Shown here in pieces: positions 28,978-39,682 of a stretch of DNA of 64,000 bases; the stretch's first letter is position 1; each line of letters starts with the position of its first letter. A model generated the notes under the pieces. The model did not search any database. It was not told the DNA's origin and saw only the letters and a program-made list of their open reading frames with translations. The position numbers were made by a program, and so were the translations under genes. This DNA is from Ornithinimicrobium sp. INDO-MA30-4 (GTDB taxonomy: Bacteria; Actinomycetota; Actinomycetes; Actinomycetales; Dermatophilaceae), in contig NZ_CP091056.1 in NCBI RefSeq assembly GCF_021535045.1, positions 1,488,001 to 1,552,000 of the forward strand, read 5' to 3'.

Positions 28978-30855
28978 ATGAGTAGTAAGCCCACACGCCG
29001 GTTGGACCGGGTCATCATCCGATTCGCCGGAGACTCCGGCGATGGCATGCAACTCACAGGTGATCGCTTCACCTCAGAGACGGCTGCCCTCGGCAATGAC
29101 CTGTCCACATTGCCCAACTTCCCCGCCGAAATTCGCGCTCCTCAGGGAACGCTGCCGGGCGTCTCCAGTTTTCAGTTGCACTTTGCTGACCACGAGATCT
29201 CGACCCCCGGCGATGCCCCCGATGTGTTGGTCGCGATGAACCCGGCGGCGCTCAAGGCGACCCTGCAAGACGTTCCTCGTGGTGCCGTGCTGATCATCAA
29301 CACCGATGAGTTCAGCAAGCGCAACCTCGCCAAGGCCGGGTATGACGTCAACCCCCTTGACGACGGATCGCTTGAGTCGTGGCACGTGCACGCACTTCCG
29401 CTGACCTCTATGACTGTTGAAGCCCTGGCTGACTTTGGCCTGACTCGCAAAGAAAAGGAGCGGGCAAAAACATGCTCGCCCTGGGCTTGCTGTCTTGGCT
29501 CTACTCCCGCCCGCTTGAAGGCACTGAGTCGTTCCTGAAGGCAAAGTTCGCCAAGGTCCCCGAGATCCGCGAAGCTAACCTCACCGCTCTGCGGGCCGGG
29601 CACGCCTATGGCGAAACCACCGAAGACTTCGCTGTCCGATTTGAGGTCGCTGCTGCTCCGATGCGCGCTGGCGTCTACCGGACCATGACAGGCAGCCAGG
29701 CCATGGCGCTTGGCCTGGTCGCGTCGGCGCACCGCTCCGGGCTGCCCCTGGTGTTGGGTTCCTACCCGATCACCCCAGCCTCGGACATCCTGCACACGCT
29801 CTCAGCGCTCAAGCGCTACAACATCACCACGCTTCAGGCCGAAGACGAGATCGGAGCCGTCGGCATGGCGCTCGGCGCGTCCTTCGGCGGTGCCCTTGGC
29901 GTGACGACGACCTCTGGTCCTGGCTTGGCGCTCAAGGCCGAGACGATTGGTTTGGCCGTCTCGACCGAGTTGCCGATGGTCATCATCGACGTTCAGCGTG
30001 GCGGGCCTTCCACCGGCCTGCCGACCAAGACTGAGCAGTCTGACCTGCTGCAGGCCATGTTCGGCCGCAATGGTGAGTCCCCGTTGCGGTCATCGCGCCA
30101 CAGTCGCCGACCGATTGTTTCGACTCTGCCGTGGAAGCAATCCGGATTGCCACGACATACCGGACTCCGGTGATTGTGCTTTCCGATGGCTACCTGGCTA
30201 TGGCTCTGAGCCCTGGAATGTGCCGAATGTCGAAGACCTGCCTGGCCTTGATGTCGAGTTCGCCACCGAAACGAATGGCACTGACCCCAAGGGCAAGGAT
30301 GTCTTCCACCCGTTCTTGCGCGATGAGGAGACGCTGGCCCGCCCATGGGCAATCCCGGGCACCGCTGGCCTAGAGCACCGGATCGGCGGCATCGAAAAGG
30401 CTGACGTCACCGGTCACATCTCCTACGACCCGGACAACCACGACAAGATGGTGCGTCTGCGTCAGGCCAAGATCGATGGCATCGCCAACACGATTGAGCC
30501 GCTCGAAGTTGATGACCCCACCGGCGACGCACGGGTGCTGGTGTTGGGTTGGGGCTCAACCTTTGGGCCGATTTCTGCAGCAGTTCGCCTCACTCGGGCG
30601 GCCGGGACCTCGATTGCGGTGGCTCACCTGCGCCACCTCAATCCCTTCCCGAGCAATCTCGAAGAGGTGCTGCGTTCATACGACCGCGTTGTGGTGCCAG
30701 AGATGAACCTGGGCCAACTCGCGATGCTGCTGCGCGCAAAGTTCTTGATCGACGTGTTGTCGCACACTGCCGTCCGTGGGTTGCCATTCTCATCGGCTGA
30801 CCTGGCGCAGGTGCTGCACGAGCACGTCCTGCACAACGAGGAGGGCACGGCATGA
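28978..30855 (+). CDS. korA: 2-oxoacid:ferredoxin oxidoreductase alpha subunit (frame broken)
   Basis: Fused gamma/alpha subunit of about 625 aa of 2-oxoglutarate (or related 2-oxoacid) ferredoxin oxidoreductase, which yields acyl-CoA, CO2 and reduced ferredoxin. The gamma domain starts [20 protein letters not shown] with [20 protein letters not shown]. The alpha domain shows [40 protein letters not shown] and [20 protein letters not shown]. Breaks lie near 29467 (AAAAA needing one more A, giving [14 protein letters not shown]), near 30078 and near 30200. The ATG lies just behind the TAGGAT box, so leaderless translation is likely. The stop overlaps korB by ATGA. Confidence 0.9.
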
Positions 30856-31925
30856 GCATTGACATTGGTATGCCCGGCTCCGGCACGCATGGAGTCCCCG
30901 GGTCGACGAAGAAGCACCAAAGCAAACCAAGAAGGAGTTCACCTCTGACCAGGAGGTGCGTTGGTGCCCTGGGTGCGGTGACTACGCCGTTTTGGCCTCG
31001 GTGCAGGGCTTCCTGCCTGATTTGGGCCTGAAGCGCGAAAACATCGTCTTCGTCTCCGGCATTGGCTGCTCCTCGCGCTTCCCCTACTACCTGGACACCT
31101 TTGGCATGCACTCGATTCACGGGCGTGCCCCGGCGATTGCTACCGGGCTGGCCACCGCTCGCGAGGATCTGTCGGTGTGGGTTGTCACCGGCGATGGTGA
31201 TGCGTTGAGCATTGGCGGAAACCACCTGATCCATGCCATGCGGCGCAACGTCAACATGACGATCTTGCTGTTCAACAACAAGATCTACGGCCTGACGAAG
31301 GGGCAGTATTCGCCGACGTCGGACGTGGGCGCAGTCACCAAGTCCACCCCGGTCGGCTCGGTTGACCACCCTTCAACCCGGTCTCCCTCGCCCTGGGCGC
31401 CGAAGCCACTTTGTGGGGCGCACCTTGGACTCCGACCGGGTGCACCTGACGAAGGTCTTGAAGGCTGCAGCCGAGCACCGCGGCACCTCGCTGGTCGAGA
31501 TTTATCAAAACTGCCCGATCTTCAATGACGGCGCGTTCCAGCTGATCAAGGACCGCGACGAGGGCAAGGCCCGTCTGGCGCACTTGGTCGATGGCGAGCA
31601 AATCAAGGTCGGCGAAGACCACGTGGTGGTCCGCAACGGCTCCGGTATGAAGGTTGTCCCGGCTAGCGACGCCGACGAGGCCGACATCGTGGTGCACGAC
31701 GCAACGGCAGCCGACCCGAGTCAGGCCTTCGCGCTCTCGCGCCTCGATGACGGCACGATGGCACATGTGCCAATGGGCATCTTCCGCAACGTTGATCGTC
31801 CAACCTATGACGACCAGGTTCGCGCCCAGGTTGAGGGCGTTCGTGCCTCCGCCGGTGGACCGGCCAGCGACGATGACTTGCAGGCACTCCTGCACGGGCA
31901 GGACACCTGGACCGTGAACGGGTGA
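30852..31925 (+). CDS. korB: 2-oxoacid:ferredoxin oxidoreductase beta subunit (frame broken)
   Basis: Thiamine-diphosphate and [4Fe-4S] subunit of about 357 aa, partner of korA. The cluster and TPP motifs are visible: [20 protein letters not shown] near residues 36-55, [20 protein letters not shown], and [20 protein letters not shown] near 115-134, followed by [19 protein letters not shown]. Breaks occur near 30900, after a 16-codon N-terminus, and near 31370. The correct continuation of the latter is [20 protein letters not shown]. The stop overlaps rarD (GTGA). No ferredoxin gene is seen in the neighbourhood. Confidence 0.92.
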
Positions 31926-32899
31926 CATCGCAGTCTTCATCGCAGACTGCTAGCGAGGCAGCCGAACAAGCCAGCCTCGACGCTATGACCAAGTCCAAGG
32001 GCACGCTCTACGGCCTGGCTGCATACGGGCTGTGGGGCTTGTTCCCGCTGTATCTGAACCTGCTGCGCCCGGCTGGCGCGGTGGAGGTGCTGGCCAACCG
32101 TGTTTTGTGGTCGCTCGTGTTGTGCCTGGGCATTTTGGCGATCATGGGGCGCTTGCGCTGGATTGGCGCCCTCGTGCGTCGACCGCGAGTGCTCCTCGGC
32201 GTGACAACCGCGGGCATTTTGATCGCCTGCAACTGGACGATCTACACCTTTGCTGTGTTGGCCGACCGGGTCACCGAAGCATCATTGGGCTACTTTTGAA
32301 CCCGCTGGTCACTGTGGCCCTCGGGGTGATTTTGCTTAACGAAAACTGCGACGAGCCCAATGGGTTGCCGTCGGCATTGGCACCATCGCGGCGATCTATC
32401 TCACGGTCGACTTTGGTGGGCCGCCCTGGGTCTCGATCAGCCTGGCCTTGAGCTTTGCCACCTATGGCTTGGTGAAAAGAAGGTCGGCAACTCACTGTCG
32501 GCGCTGCAGTCACTCACCGCTGAGACCATCGTCATCGCGCCCGCTGCCGCCATCGCCATTGCGGTGTTGGCGCAACAGGGCAACCTGACGTTTGGCAACG
32601 AGGGCTGGGTGCACGCACTACTGCTGGCTGGCGCAGGGGTCGCCACGACCGTGCCGCTGTTGCTCTTTGCTGGCGCTGCCCGGCGCGTGCCGCTGACGAC
32701 CATCGGCTTGCTGCAGTTCATCACTCCAGTCGCGCAGTTGCTAACTGCTGTCTTTTTGCTGGGCGAGACCATGGAGCCCTCACGCTGGGTCGGCTTCGCG
32801 ATGGTCTGGGTCGCACTGGCGGTGCTGAGCGCTGACTCCCTGGTCAGCGTTGGCCGGTCGCGCCGACTCGCCCGCGCCGCTCGAGGCATGGCCGCCTAG
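31922..32899 (+). CDS. rarD: RarD-type EamA transporter (frame broken three times)
   Basis: Ten-helix DMT-superfamily permease of about 326 aa, substrate uncertain (RarD is linked to chloramphenicol sensitivity in other bacteria). LYGLAAYGLWGLFPLYLNLL and EVLANRVLWSLVLCLGILAI are diagnostic. Three breaks are each repaired by lengthening a four-base run to five: TTTT at 32294-32297 (GYFLNPLVTVALGV), AAAA at 32342-32345 (LNEKLRRAQWVAVGIG), and AAAA at 32475-32478 (LVKKKVGNSLSALQSLTAET). GTG 31922 overlaps the korB stop. Confidence 0.9.
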
Positions 32900-32909
32900 A
32901 ATCAGCCCT

Positions 32910-34173
32910 ATGTCGCCTCGAGTGTTGCTCATTGCCTGGGGCTCGCGTGGAGATGTTGCCCCCTTGTCACCCTCGGCGTCGGCCTCAAAGATGCAGGCTA
33001 TGACGTCAGCGTGCTGGCTTCGCGTGACTTTGCCGAGCTGGTCGCAGCTGCCGGCTCGGGGTTCGAGGCCTTGACGCTGACGTGCGGGCCCTCGCTGATT
33101 CGCCCACCGGCCGCGCTTGGCTGGGCGGCCACCCCACCATCGTCGGCGAAGGGTTGGCACTCGGCGAGTCCTGGACGAGTTCGGTTCTCCGCTCATCGAA
33201 GGGTTGTGGGAGCACACAGGCGACGCTGACTTGCTGATCAGCGGCGTGCTGACTGCCGATGCTTGCTTTAGCCTCGCCGCCGCGCGGGCCAGCAGCACGT
33301 GATCGGCCTGCTCGCACCTATTTGGCCCAGCAGCAACGGCCCAAGCTCGGTTGCCGCCCTCTAGGCGGTCGCCGGTCTGCGATCAACAGCAAGGCCGGGT
33401 ATGCGGCGCTGCGGGGCGCCTACCCGCTGATCAGCGTGCCGGGTCGCGAGATTCGCAAGCGCCTGGGCCATGGCCGCACTAGCGCTAGTTGGTTTATCAA
33501 GGAGATGAAGGCAACACCGACGCTGATGGCGGTCAGCCCACACGTGGTGCCGCCACCCCCGGATCATCGGCAGATGAAGGTCAGCGGCTATTGGGCTCCG
33601 TGGAGCACGAGCAGCGCGACCGAAGGATTGCGCGATGAGTTAGCTGCCGCGCGAAAGCACAAATCTGTCGTCTATTTAGGTTTTGGCAGCATGACCAGCG
33701 TCGACCCATCAGCCACTGCTGAACTCCTAGCCGGGGCAGCCCGGCGCAGCGGCGTGCATGCCGTGATTCATAGCGGGTGGGCTGGTCTGGGCGAACACCT
33801 CATCGGGGTCGATGACGTCACCGTCGTTGACGATGTGCCGCACGATTGGTTGTTTGCCCAGTGCGATGCGGTCGTGCACCACGGCGGGGCCGGCACTACT
33901 GCGTCGGCTTTGCGGGCCGGGGCGCCACAGGTCGTTGTCGGCCACATGGGCGATCAGTTTTATTGGGCCGACCGCGTGCACCGGCTAGGCGTGGCGGCAA
34001 CGCCACTGAATCGATCAGCGCTGAGCACAGCGCGATTGGCCGACCAAATCACAGCTGTGACCACTGGACCGAAGGCAGACACTTATGCCGCCGATGCGAC
34101 TCGGGTGGCCGCCATGTTGGCTCACGAGGACGGTGTTGGCAACGCAGTGAAGGCCATCCAGGGCCTGCTGTGA
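32910..34173 (+). CDS. GT1-family glycosyltransferase (frame broken several times)
   Basis: UDP-glycosyltransferase-like enzyme of about 421 aa. The N-terminus RVLLIAWGSRGDVAPL and SVLASRDFAELVAAAGSGFE match the GT-B acceptor domain of glucosyltransferases that modify lipids or natural products. The C-terminal nucleotide-sugar motif is complete: VVYLGFGSMTS, VDDVPHDWLFAQCDAVVHHG and GAGTTASALRAGAPQVVVGH, then MGDQFYWADRVHRLGVA. At least four breaks lie between 32960 and 33370, all in the N-terminal half. From 33370 to the end the frame is clean. Acceptor unknown. It follows rarD by 10 bp. Confidence 0.82.
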
Positions 34174-34184
34174 TCTAGTTCACG
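34169..34184. promoter_or_regulatory. CRP/GlxR-like site upstream of tetR-MMPL
   Basis: TGTGATCTAGTTCACG matches TGTGA-N6-TCACA at nine of ten consensus positions. Its first bases lie in the glycosyltransferase stop region and it ends 46 bases before the TetR GTG. Confidence 0.4.
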
Positions 34185-34186
34185 CC

Positions 34187-34209
34187 GTGCAAGTTTGCAC
34201 ACAGTGCAA
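34187..34209. promoter_or_regulatory. Three-half-site operator for the TetR-MMPL operon
   Basis: GTGCAA-GT-TTGCAC-ACA-GTGCAA contains two overlapping perfect palindromes sharing the central TTGCAC. It lies 21 bases upstream of the GTG start of a TetR gene that heads an MMPL exporter operon, the usual place for an autoregulatory operator. Confidence 0.65.
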
Positions 34210-34230
34210 TGTTTCACCAATGATGGACCT

Positions 34231-34853
34231 GTGACTCTCCTGACCTCCCGCCGCGAGCTCAACAAGCGACGCACCCGGGTAGCGATTCAGGAAGCAGTCC
34301 TGCAGGCAGCTGCCGAGCATGGCTTTGACCACGTCACCGCTGATGACGTAGCCGAGCGAGCCGGTGTCTCACGCCGCACGTTCTTCAACTATTACAGCGG
34401 CCTGGACGCTGTCGTTGCCGATGCCACTCAGGTGCCGATGCGCGGCATTGCCGAAGTCTTCCTCGCCCGCCCGGCCTCCGAAGACCCACTGCTGGCGTTG
34501 ATCAACTCCCTCGATGACGCCATGCCGGAGAGCTTGGCTCGTTGGTGTGCCGCGCCGGGCTTCCCGGAGGACCCTCACCATGAGTTGCACGGCAAAGTCT
34601 GGCAACGGCATACCGAATGGGTGTCTGAGATGTTGCGCCAGCGGGTCGGCAAAGAGCCACACGACTTGTATGTCACCACCTCAGCACGACGGTGCTGCAT
34701 GTCTTTGAGGCTGCCCAGATCACCTGGATGACCAAGTGCCAGGGCGCCATCGACGAGGCAGCTCGCCAAGAGTTCACCGCCGAAGTGCGAATAGCCCTCA
34801 CCTTTGCTCGCGATGGTTGGCGCACCGTGCCGCCAGCCTCACCCACGACCTGA
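34231..34853 (+). CDS. TetR-family regulator of the MMPL exporter (frame broken)
   Basis: DNA-binding repressor of about 207 aa. The helix-turn-helix is at residues 14-62 (VAIQEAVLQAAAEHGFDHVT and ADDVAERAGVSRRTFFNYYS). The start GTG 34231 (VTLLTSRRELNKRRTR) fits the N-terminus of such regulators, with no ribosome site, so it is probably leaderless. A break near 34680 is one base short; the continuation is STTVLHVFEAAQITWMTKCQ, ending at TGA 34851-34853. The MMPL gene follows by 39 bp. It likely represses the exporter through the palindromes upstream and responds to a hydrophobic ligand; this is inferred from context. Confidence 0.87.
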
Positions 34854-34892
34854 ACAACCCCGCCCCTCGTTACTTTCCGAAAGGAAGCCGTC

Positions 34893-37470
34893 ATGGCCTC
34901 TTTCTTGCACCGCCTCGGCCGCTGGTGCGCCCAGCACGCCTGGGCCACCGTCGGCGCCTGGCTCGCCATCTTGCTGGTGGTGGGTGGCGCTGCCGCGACC
35001 TTCAGCAAGCCCCTGACCAATGAGTTCTCGATCCCTGGCAGTCGCTTTGAGGCTGTCTTGGAACAACTCAAGGAAGAGTTGCCTGCGGCCGCTGGTGGCA
35101 CTGGCACCGTGGTCTTCAGCAGCGATGATCCCTTCACCGATGCTCAGCGCAGCGCGATCGACGACATCATTGTTGAATGGCGTGATCTCGAGGGCATCAA
35201 CGACGTCACTAATCCGTTTGAGACCCAGCAGCAGCTGGACTCCACGACGGATCAGCTGGACGCCTCGCAGGAGGAGTTGGTGGCCGGTCAGGCTCAGCTC
35301 GAAGAAGGCCAGACTGAACTTGATGCTGGCCAGGCAGAGATTGACGCCGGTCGTGAGCAGATTGCCGAGCAGCAAGCTCAGTTGGACGCCTCTGGCGATG
35401 CCCTCGGCGAGCAGGCCCTAGCGGCCGCCCAGGGAGAGCTTGACGCCGCTTCCCGAAGAGCTCGACCAGGCCCAGGCCGAGCTTGATGAAGGTCAGGCTC
35501 AGGCCGACGCTGGCGCCGAACAGATCGATGCTGGTTTGGCTCAGATCGACGCCGGTCGCCGACTGGCTACCTTGACTGACGGTCTGCGATTTGTGTCTGA
35601 AGATGGCGACACCGCTGTGGCTCAGGTGACGTTCTCGTCCGAGGCTGGCAGCATCGACCCTGATATTTCGGCCCAACTCCCAGAGACCGGCACTGTCCTG
35701 GCTGACGATGACGTTGAGGTCACCTACAGCGCTGAGATCGTCCAAGACTTCAGCAGCATCGCTGGGCCGGGCGAGGCCATTGGTGTGGCGATTGCCGCCA
35801 TCGTGTTGCTCGTCATGCTGGGCAGCCTCGTTGCTGCTGGCCTGCCGCTCATCATGGCGCTCGTCGGCGTCGGTGCTGGTATCGGAACCGCGCTAGCCTT
35901 CACCACCTTCGTCGAGATGAACTCCACCGCCCCCGTGCTGGCCCTGATGTTGGGTCTCGCTGTCGGCATTGACTACTCATTGTTCCTGCTGAACAGGCAC
36001 CGCAACCAGCTCAAGGACGGTATGCCGCTGCGGGCTTCGATCGCGCTGGCCACCGGCACCTCGGGCAACGCCGTGGCCTTCGCTGGCCTGACGGTCATCA
36101 TTGCGCTGGCCGCTCTGTTCGTCACCGGCATCCCGTTCCTGACGGTGATGGGTTTTGCCGCTGCTGGCACGGTGGCTGTTGCAGTCCTGGTGGCTTTGAC
36201 GTTGACCCCCGCGGCGCTGAGCCTGGTTGGGGCTCGCGTCCTGCCAAAGAAGCAGCGCGGCCTGGTGCAACACGATGGCGCGCATGCTGAAGCCGACGTC
36301 GAGCTTGATGAAGACGTTGACCACCAGCCCAGGCACCATGATGAAGCCAACACCGGTTGGGCTGCTGGCGTCGTCAAGCGCCCCATCCTGACGATCGTTG
36401 GCGTGCTCGCCATCGTGGCGAGCTTGGCCTTCCCGACTTTGGACCTGCGTCTTGGCCTGCCCGACGGGAGCGCCGAACCAGCCGAGTCCACCGCATACCA
36501 AACGTATGACTCGATCCGCGACAACTTCGGTGCTGGCGTGAATGGCCCGCTGCTGGGAGTGGCCGAGCTCGACGAGCCGCTAGCTGAAGGTGACCTGCCG
36601 GTGCAGGTGGCTCAGGCCGACCTCGGTGAGGCGCTCGTGGCCATCGACAATGTCGAATACGTCGCCCCGATCGGCGTCAGCGATGACCGGCAGACCTTGG
36701 CCTTTCAGATTGTCCCCAGTGGTGGCCCCTCAGAAGAGTCCACCGTGCAACTGGTGAGCGACCTGGATGCTGCTGGCGATGAGATCGGCGCAGCGAATGA
36801 CGCCACGATTGGCTTCACGGGTCAGACCGTGGCCAACATCGATATCTCCAACCAGTTGGGCGATGCGCTGCCGATCTATCTGCTGGTTGTCCTAGGCCTG
36901 TCACTGATCCTGCTGTTGCTGGTCTTCCGGTCTATCGTGATCCCGCTGTTGGCCACCGCTGGCTTCCTGCTGTCGCTGGCTGCCGCGTTCGGCGTGGTTG
37001 TTGCGGTCTACCAGTGGGGCTTCCTTAGCTCGATCTTCGGTGTGACGGAGCCAGGGCCGATCTTGAGCTTCCTGCCGATTCTGCTGATCGGCGTGCTCTT
37101 TGGCCTAGCGATGGACTACCAGGTGTTCTTGGTGTCGGCTATGCGCGAGATGAAGGTGCATGGAGCCAGCGCGCACGATGCCATCGTCAAGGGCTTCAAC
37201 CACAGCGCACGTGTCGTCGTTGCTGCCGCGATCATCATGATCTCCGTGTTTAGCGGATTCATCTTTGCTGAGCTGGCGATGATCCGACCGGTCGGACTCG
37301 GTATGGCTGTGGGCGTGCTCATTGACGCCTTCTTGATCCGGATGACGCTGACCCCGGCGGTGATGGCGCTGCTGGGCGAGAAGGCTTGGTTTATCCCCAA
37401 GTGGCTCGACAAAGCTCTGCCCGATGTCGACGTTGAGGGCTCAAGCCTGGAGCGGGAATACACGAAGTAG
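34893..37470 (+). CDS. MMPL/RND-type membrane transporter (one break)
   Basis: Large exporter of about 860 aa with two MMPL halves. After the first helix (TVGAWLAILLVVGGAAATF) an extracytoplasmic domain contains PGSRFEAVLEQLKEELPAAA. Then comes an unusual tract (about residues 115-225) of repeated units such as LDAGQAEIDAGREQIAEQQA. Helix block one includes GLAVGIDYSLFLLNRHRNQL with the conserved Asp-Tyr pair, and block two includes LFGLAMDYQVFLVSAMREM. The break near 35450 lies inside the repeat tract. AAAGGAAG precedes the ATG at 34893. Likely cargo is lipid or a hydrophobic toxin, as for the family. A strong terminator follows. Confidence 0.88.
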
Positions 37471-37521
37471 TCACTACTGCGCATCACTCGTGCGGCCACC
37501 GTGGCTACTCGCGGATAAACA

Positions 37522-37558
37522 ATGAGAGGGCCCTGCCACTTCGGCGGGGCCCTCTCAT
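37522..37558. terminator. Terminator after the MMPL gene
   Basis: A perfect 12-bp stem, ATGAGAGGGCCC with GGGCCCTCTCAT around a 13-base loop, is followed by CTGTCTGT. It ends the tetR-MMPL operon. It also lies downstream of the convergent minus-strand gene ending at 37646. Confidence 0.88.
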
Positions 37559-37645
37559 CTGTCTGTGCGCAGTTTCGCCCCGTGACCATGAGTCAATATG
37601 GGCACGATGTGGCCTGCAAAACATGCACGGGTGTCCCATTTCGCC

Positions 37646-38640
37646 TCATCGCGGCGGGCTGGCTGCCTGACTGGCGGCCAGCCGGAGCGCGTCGTAGGCC
37701 GCAGCCGCCGCAAACTCATCACTCAACTCGATGGCCAGGTTGCTGCCACTCGCGCGATAGATCACGACCCCCGGGCCGCCATTGGCAACATAAGCCGTGC
37801 CTTTGCGGGAAACCCGCAAGCCGTTGCCGCCCCACTCCATCGGCTTGACCTTGGTTAACTCAACGCCCAAAACTTCACTCGCTGGCACGTTGAAAACGCC
37901 GATGCCACCAACGGTGGTGCGACCTCGCAGGCCGGCTTCCGTGACGGAGAAGTCCATCGAGGCCAGCAAAAGCAAGCTGCCGCGGTGAGCCCAAGCGATA
38001 CCGCGACGAAGAGGCCAGAGAAAAGGCCAGACCCGGTGGCCAGGATGATGCCCGTGCACGTCACCGCGATGAAGACGATGAACCAACCTGTGGCTTTGAG
38101 GACACCTGATGCGGTCTGCGCCGACCACGGCAACTCGCCCTCACGCACCTTTTTAGGGATCCGGCTGCGACCAGGGATAGCTGAAATGACCTCAGCGCGG
38201 GCAGGCATGGAGCGGCCGTGAATGGCCCAGCAGCTATAGCCCCAAGCAGCAGCAATCACCAGCGTCAGCAGCACCCACAAAGGGCTAACGTCTTGCGGGC
38301 TCCGAGCCAGGTTCGTCACGAGCGCGGTGACAAGATACGAAGCAGCCGAGAAGCCCCCGATCGTCGTTAGTGCGGACATCAACCACCGCGAAGTCCAACT
38401 CGACAGGAATCGTGCCAATCCGCCAACAACTGCAGCACCACACGCAGCAGCAGCGGTGATGGAGAAGGTGGCAGCGAGGTATCCCCCACCCGTGGCAACG
38501 GCATCGACTTCGTCGCTGAAGCCCCAATGGGTCGGCATCAGCGCTGGTTGCACGATTACGGTCGCGCCTAGCAGCAGGACAGCGAGTGGGGACAGGGCCC
38601 AAATGCCAGCGGCCAGTCGCTTGTCCCGTGTCGCAGTCAT
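37646..38640 (-). CDS. Conserved-type membrane protein of unknown function (one break)
   Basis: About 331 aa. I do not recognise a named family. The N-terminal two thirds holds about six hydrophobic segments (for example LAAGIWALSPLAVLLLGATV and LLTLVIAAAWGYSCWAIHGR). After a break near 37985 the C-terminal 110 residues are soluble (DFSVTEAGLRGRTTVGGIGV, EVLGVELTKVKPMEWGGNGL), with a beta-rich pattern reminiscent of a bacterial PH-like domain. The length is one base short of codon phase. It lies 10 bp downstream of the polyprenyl diphosphate synthase on the same strand, so cotranscription is likely. Confidence 0.65.
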
Positions 38641-38650
38641 AGAGCCGATC

Positions 38651-39682
38651 CTAGGCAGACCGGCTGGCTACGCCATCAACCAGGGCGACCAGCGCGTCGA
38701 TCACGGGGCCTTCGCCGATGCTGGCCAAGAGCGCCCGCGCTTCATCGGCTACCTGATCGGTATGCGCCTGAGCAGCGTCCATAGCGTCGTGGGCACGCAA
38801 CAGGGTCACCGCCTCGGCGACCTCGTCAGCATCCGCGATCGGCCCAGCCAGCAACTCCTGCAGTCGAGCATCAGCTGGGTCACTCGACGCCCGAGCCAGT
38901 AATACCGGCAGGGTGGCCTTGCCTTCACGCAGGTCTGTTCCGGGCGTCTTGCCCGAGACATCAGCGTCGGAGGAGATATCCAGCAAGTCATCGGCTAGTT
39001 GGAAGACCATGCCGACCTTCTCTGCATACTCGGTCACCGCAGCCACAGCCTCCGGCGAGGCGCCACCGAACGTCGAGCCGTACCAAGCAGCCGTTGAAAT
39101 TAGCGAGCCTGTCTTGTCGGCAAGGACACCCAGGTAGTAGTCAATGGGGTCAACGTCGACGCCAGGAGTCCGCTCATCACGAATCTGACCGGAGCACAGG
39201 CGGACAAAGGTTGCTGCCTGCACCTTGACTGCCTCTGGCCCGAGGTCAGCGATCACGGATGAAGCAGTGCCAAACAGTAAGTCACCGACCAAGATAGAAA
39301 CCGCGTTGCCGTAGCGCACATTGGCGCTCTGCACCCCGCGGCGCAACTCAGCCTCATCCATGACGTCGTCGTGATAGAGCGAAGCCAAGTGCGTCAACTC
39401 AACACCTACGGCAGCATCCACAACTTGGTCGTTAATGCCCTCGCCCAATTCTGCAGCCAACAAGGTCAACAACGGACGGAATCGTTTCCCGCCAGCGGCA
39501 GCCAGGTGGCCGGCCGCTTCGGCAATGAACTCATCCTCGTGATCGATGACTTCGCACAATCGTAGATCAAATTTGGCCATGCCGACCATGATCCGGTCGG
39601 CCAAATCGTCGTCAATACCCGGAATGACCGGGTCAGCCGCAGTGGCTGACCCGGTCTGGGGTGTCTGGGATTCTGAGGTCAC
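38651..39682 (-). CDS. Long-chain polyprenyl diphosphate synthase
   Basis: A 343-aa trans-isoprenyl diphosphate synthase, probably making the heptaprenyl or longer side chain of menaquinone. The first Asp-rich motif DDVMD (residues 105-109) and second DDLLD (231-235) bind the magnesium-diphosphate. GGKRFRPLLTLL near 65-75 is also typical. A chain-length assignment from sequence is not possible. The frame is intact. Its start region overlaps the nuoN1 stop, placing it at the end of the complete nuo operon, as in Streptomyces and mycobacterial relatives (grcC-like). This ties quinone tail synthesis to complex I expression. Confidence 0.93.
   Translation of the reverse strand: MTSESQTPQTGSATAADPVIPGIDDDLADRIMVGMAKFDLRLCEVIDHEDEFIAEAAGHLAAAGGKRFRPLLTLLAAELGEGINDQVVDAAVGVELTHLASLYHDDVMDEAELRRGVQSANVRYGNAVSILVGDLLFGTASSVIADLGPEAVKVQAATFVRLCSGQIRDERTPGVDVDPIDYYLGVLADKTGSLISTAAWYGSTFGGASPEAVAAVTEYAEKVGMVFQLADDLLDISSDADVSGKTPGTDLREGKATLPVLLARASSDPADARLQELLAGPIADADEVAEAVTLLRAHDAMDAAQAHTDQVADEARALLASIGEGPVIDALVALVDGVASRSA

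Noticed and set aside
29460..29475. Programmed frameshifting in korA at the A-run
   Set aside because: A slippery A-run is present, but similar breaks occur in dozens of unrelated genes at different bases. No stimulatory structure is evident, so a missing base is simpler.
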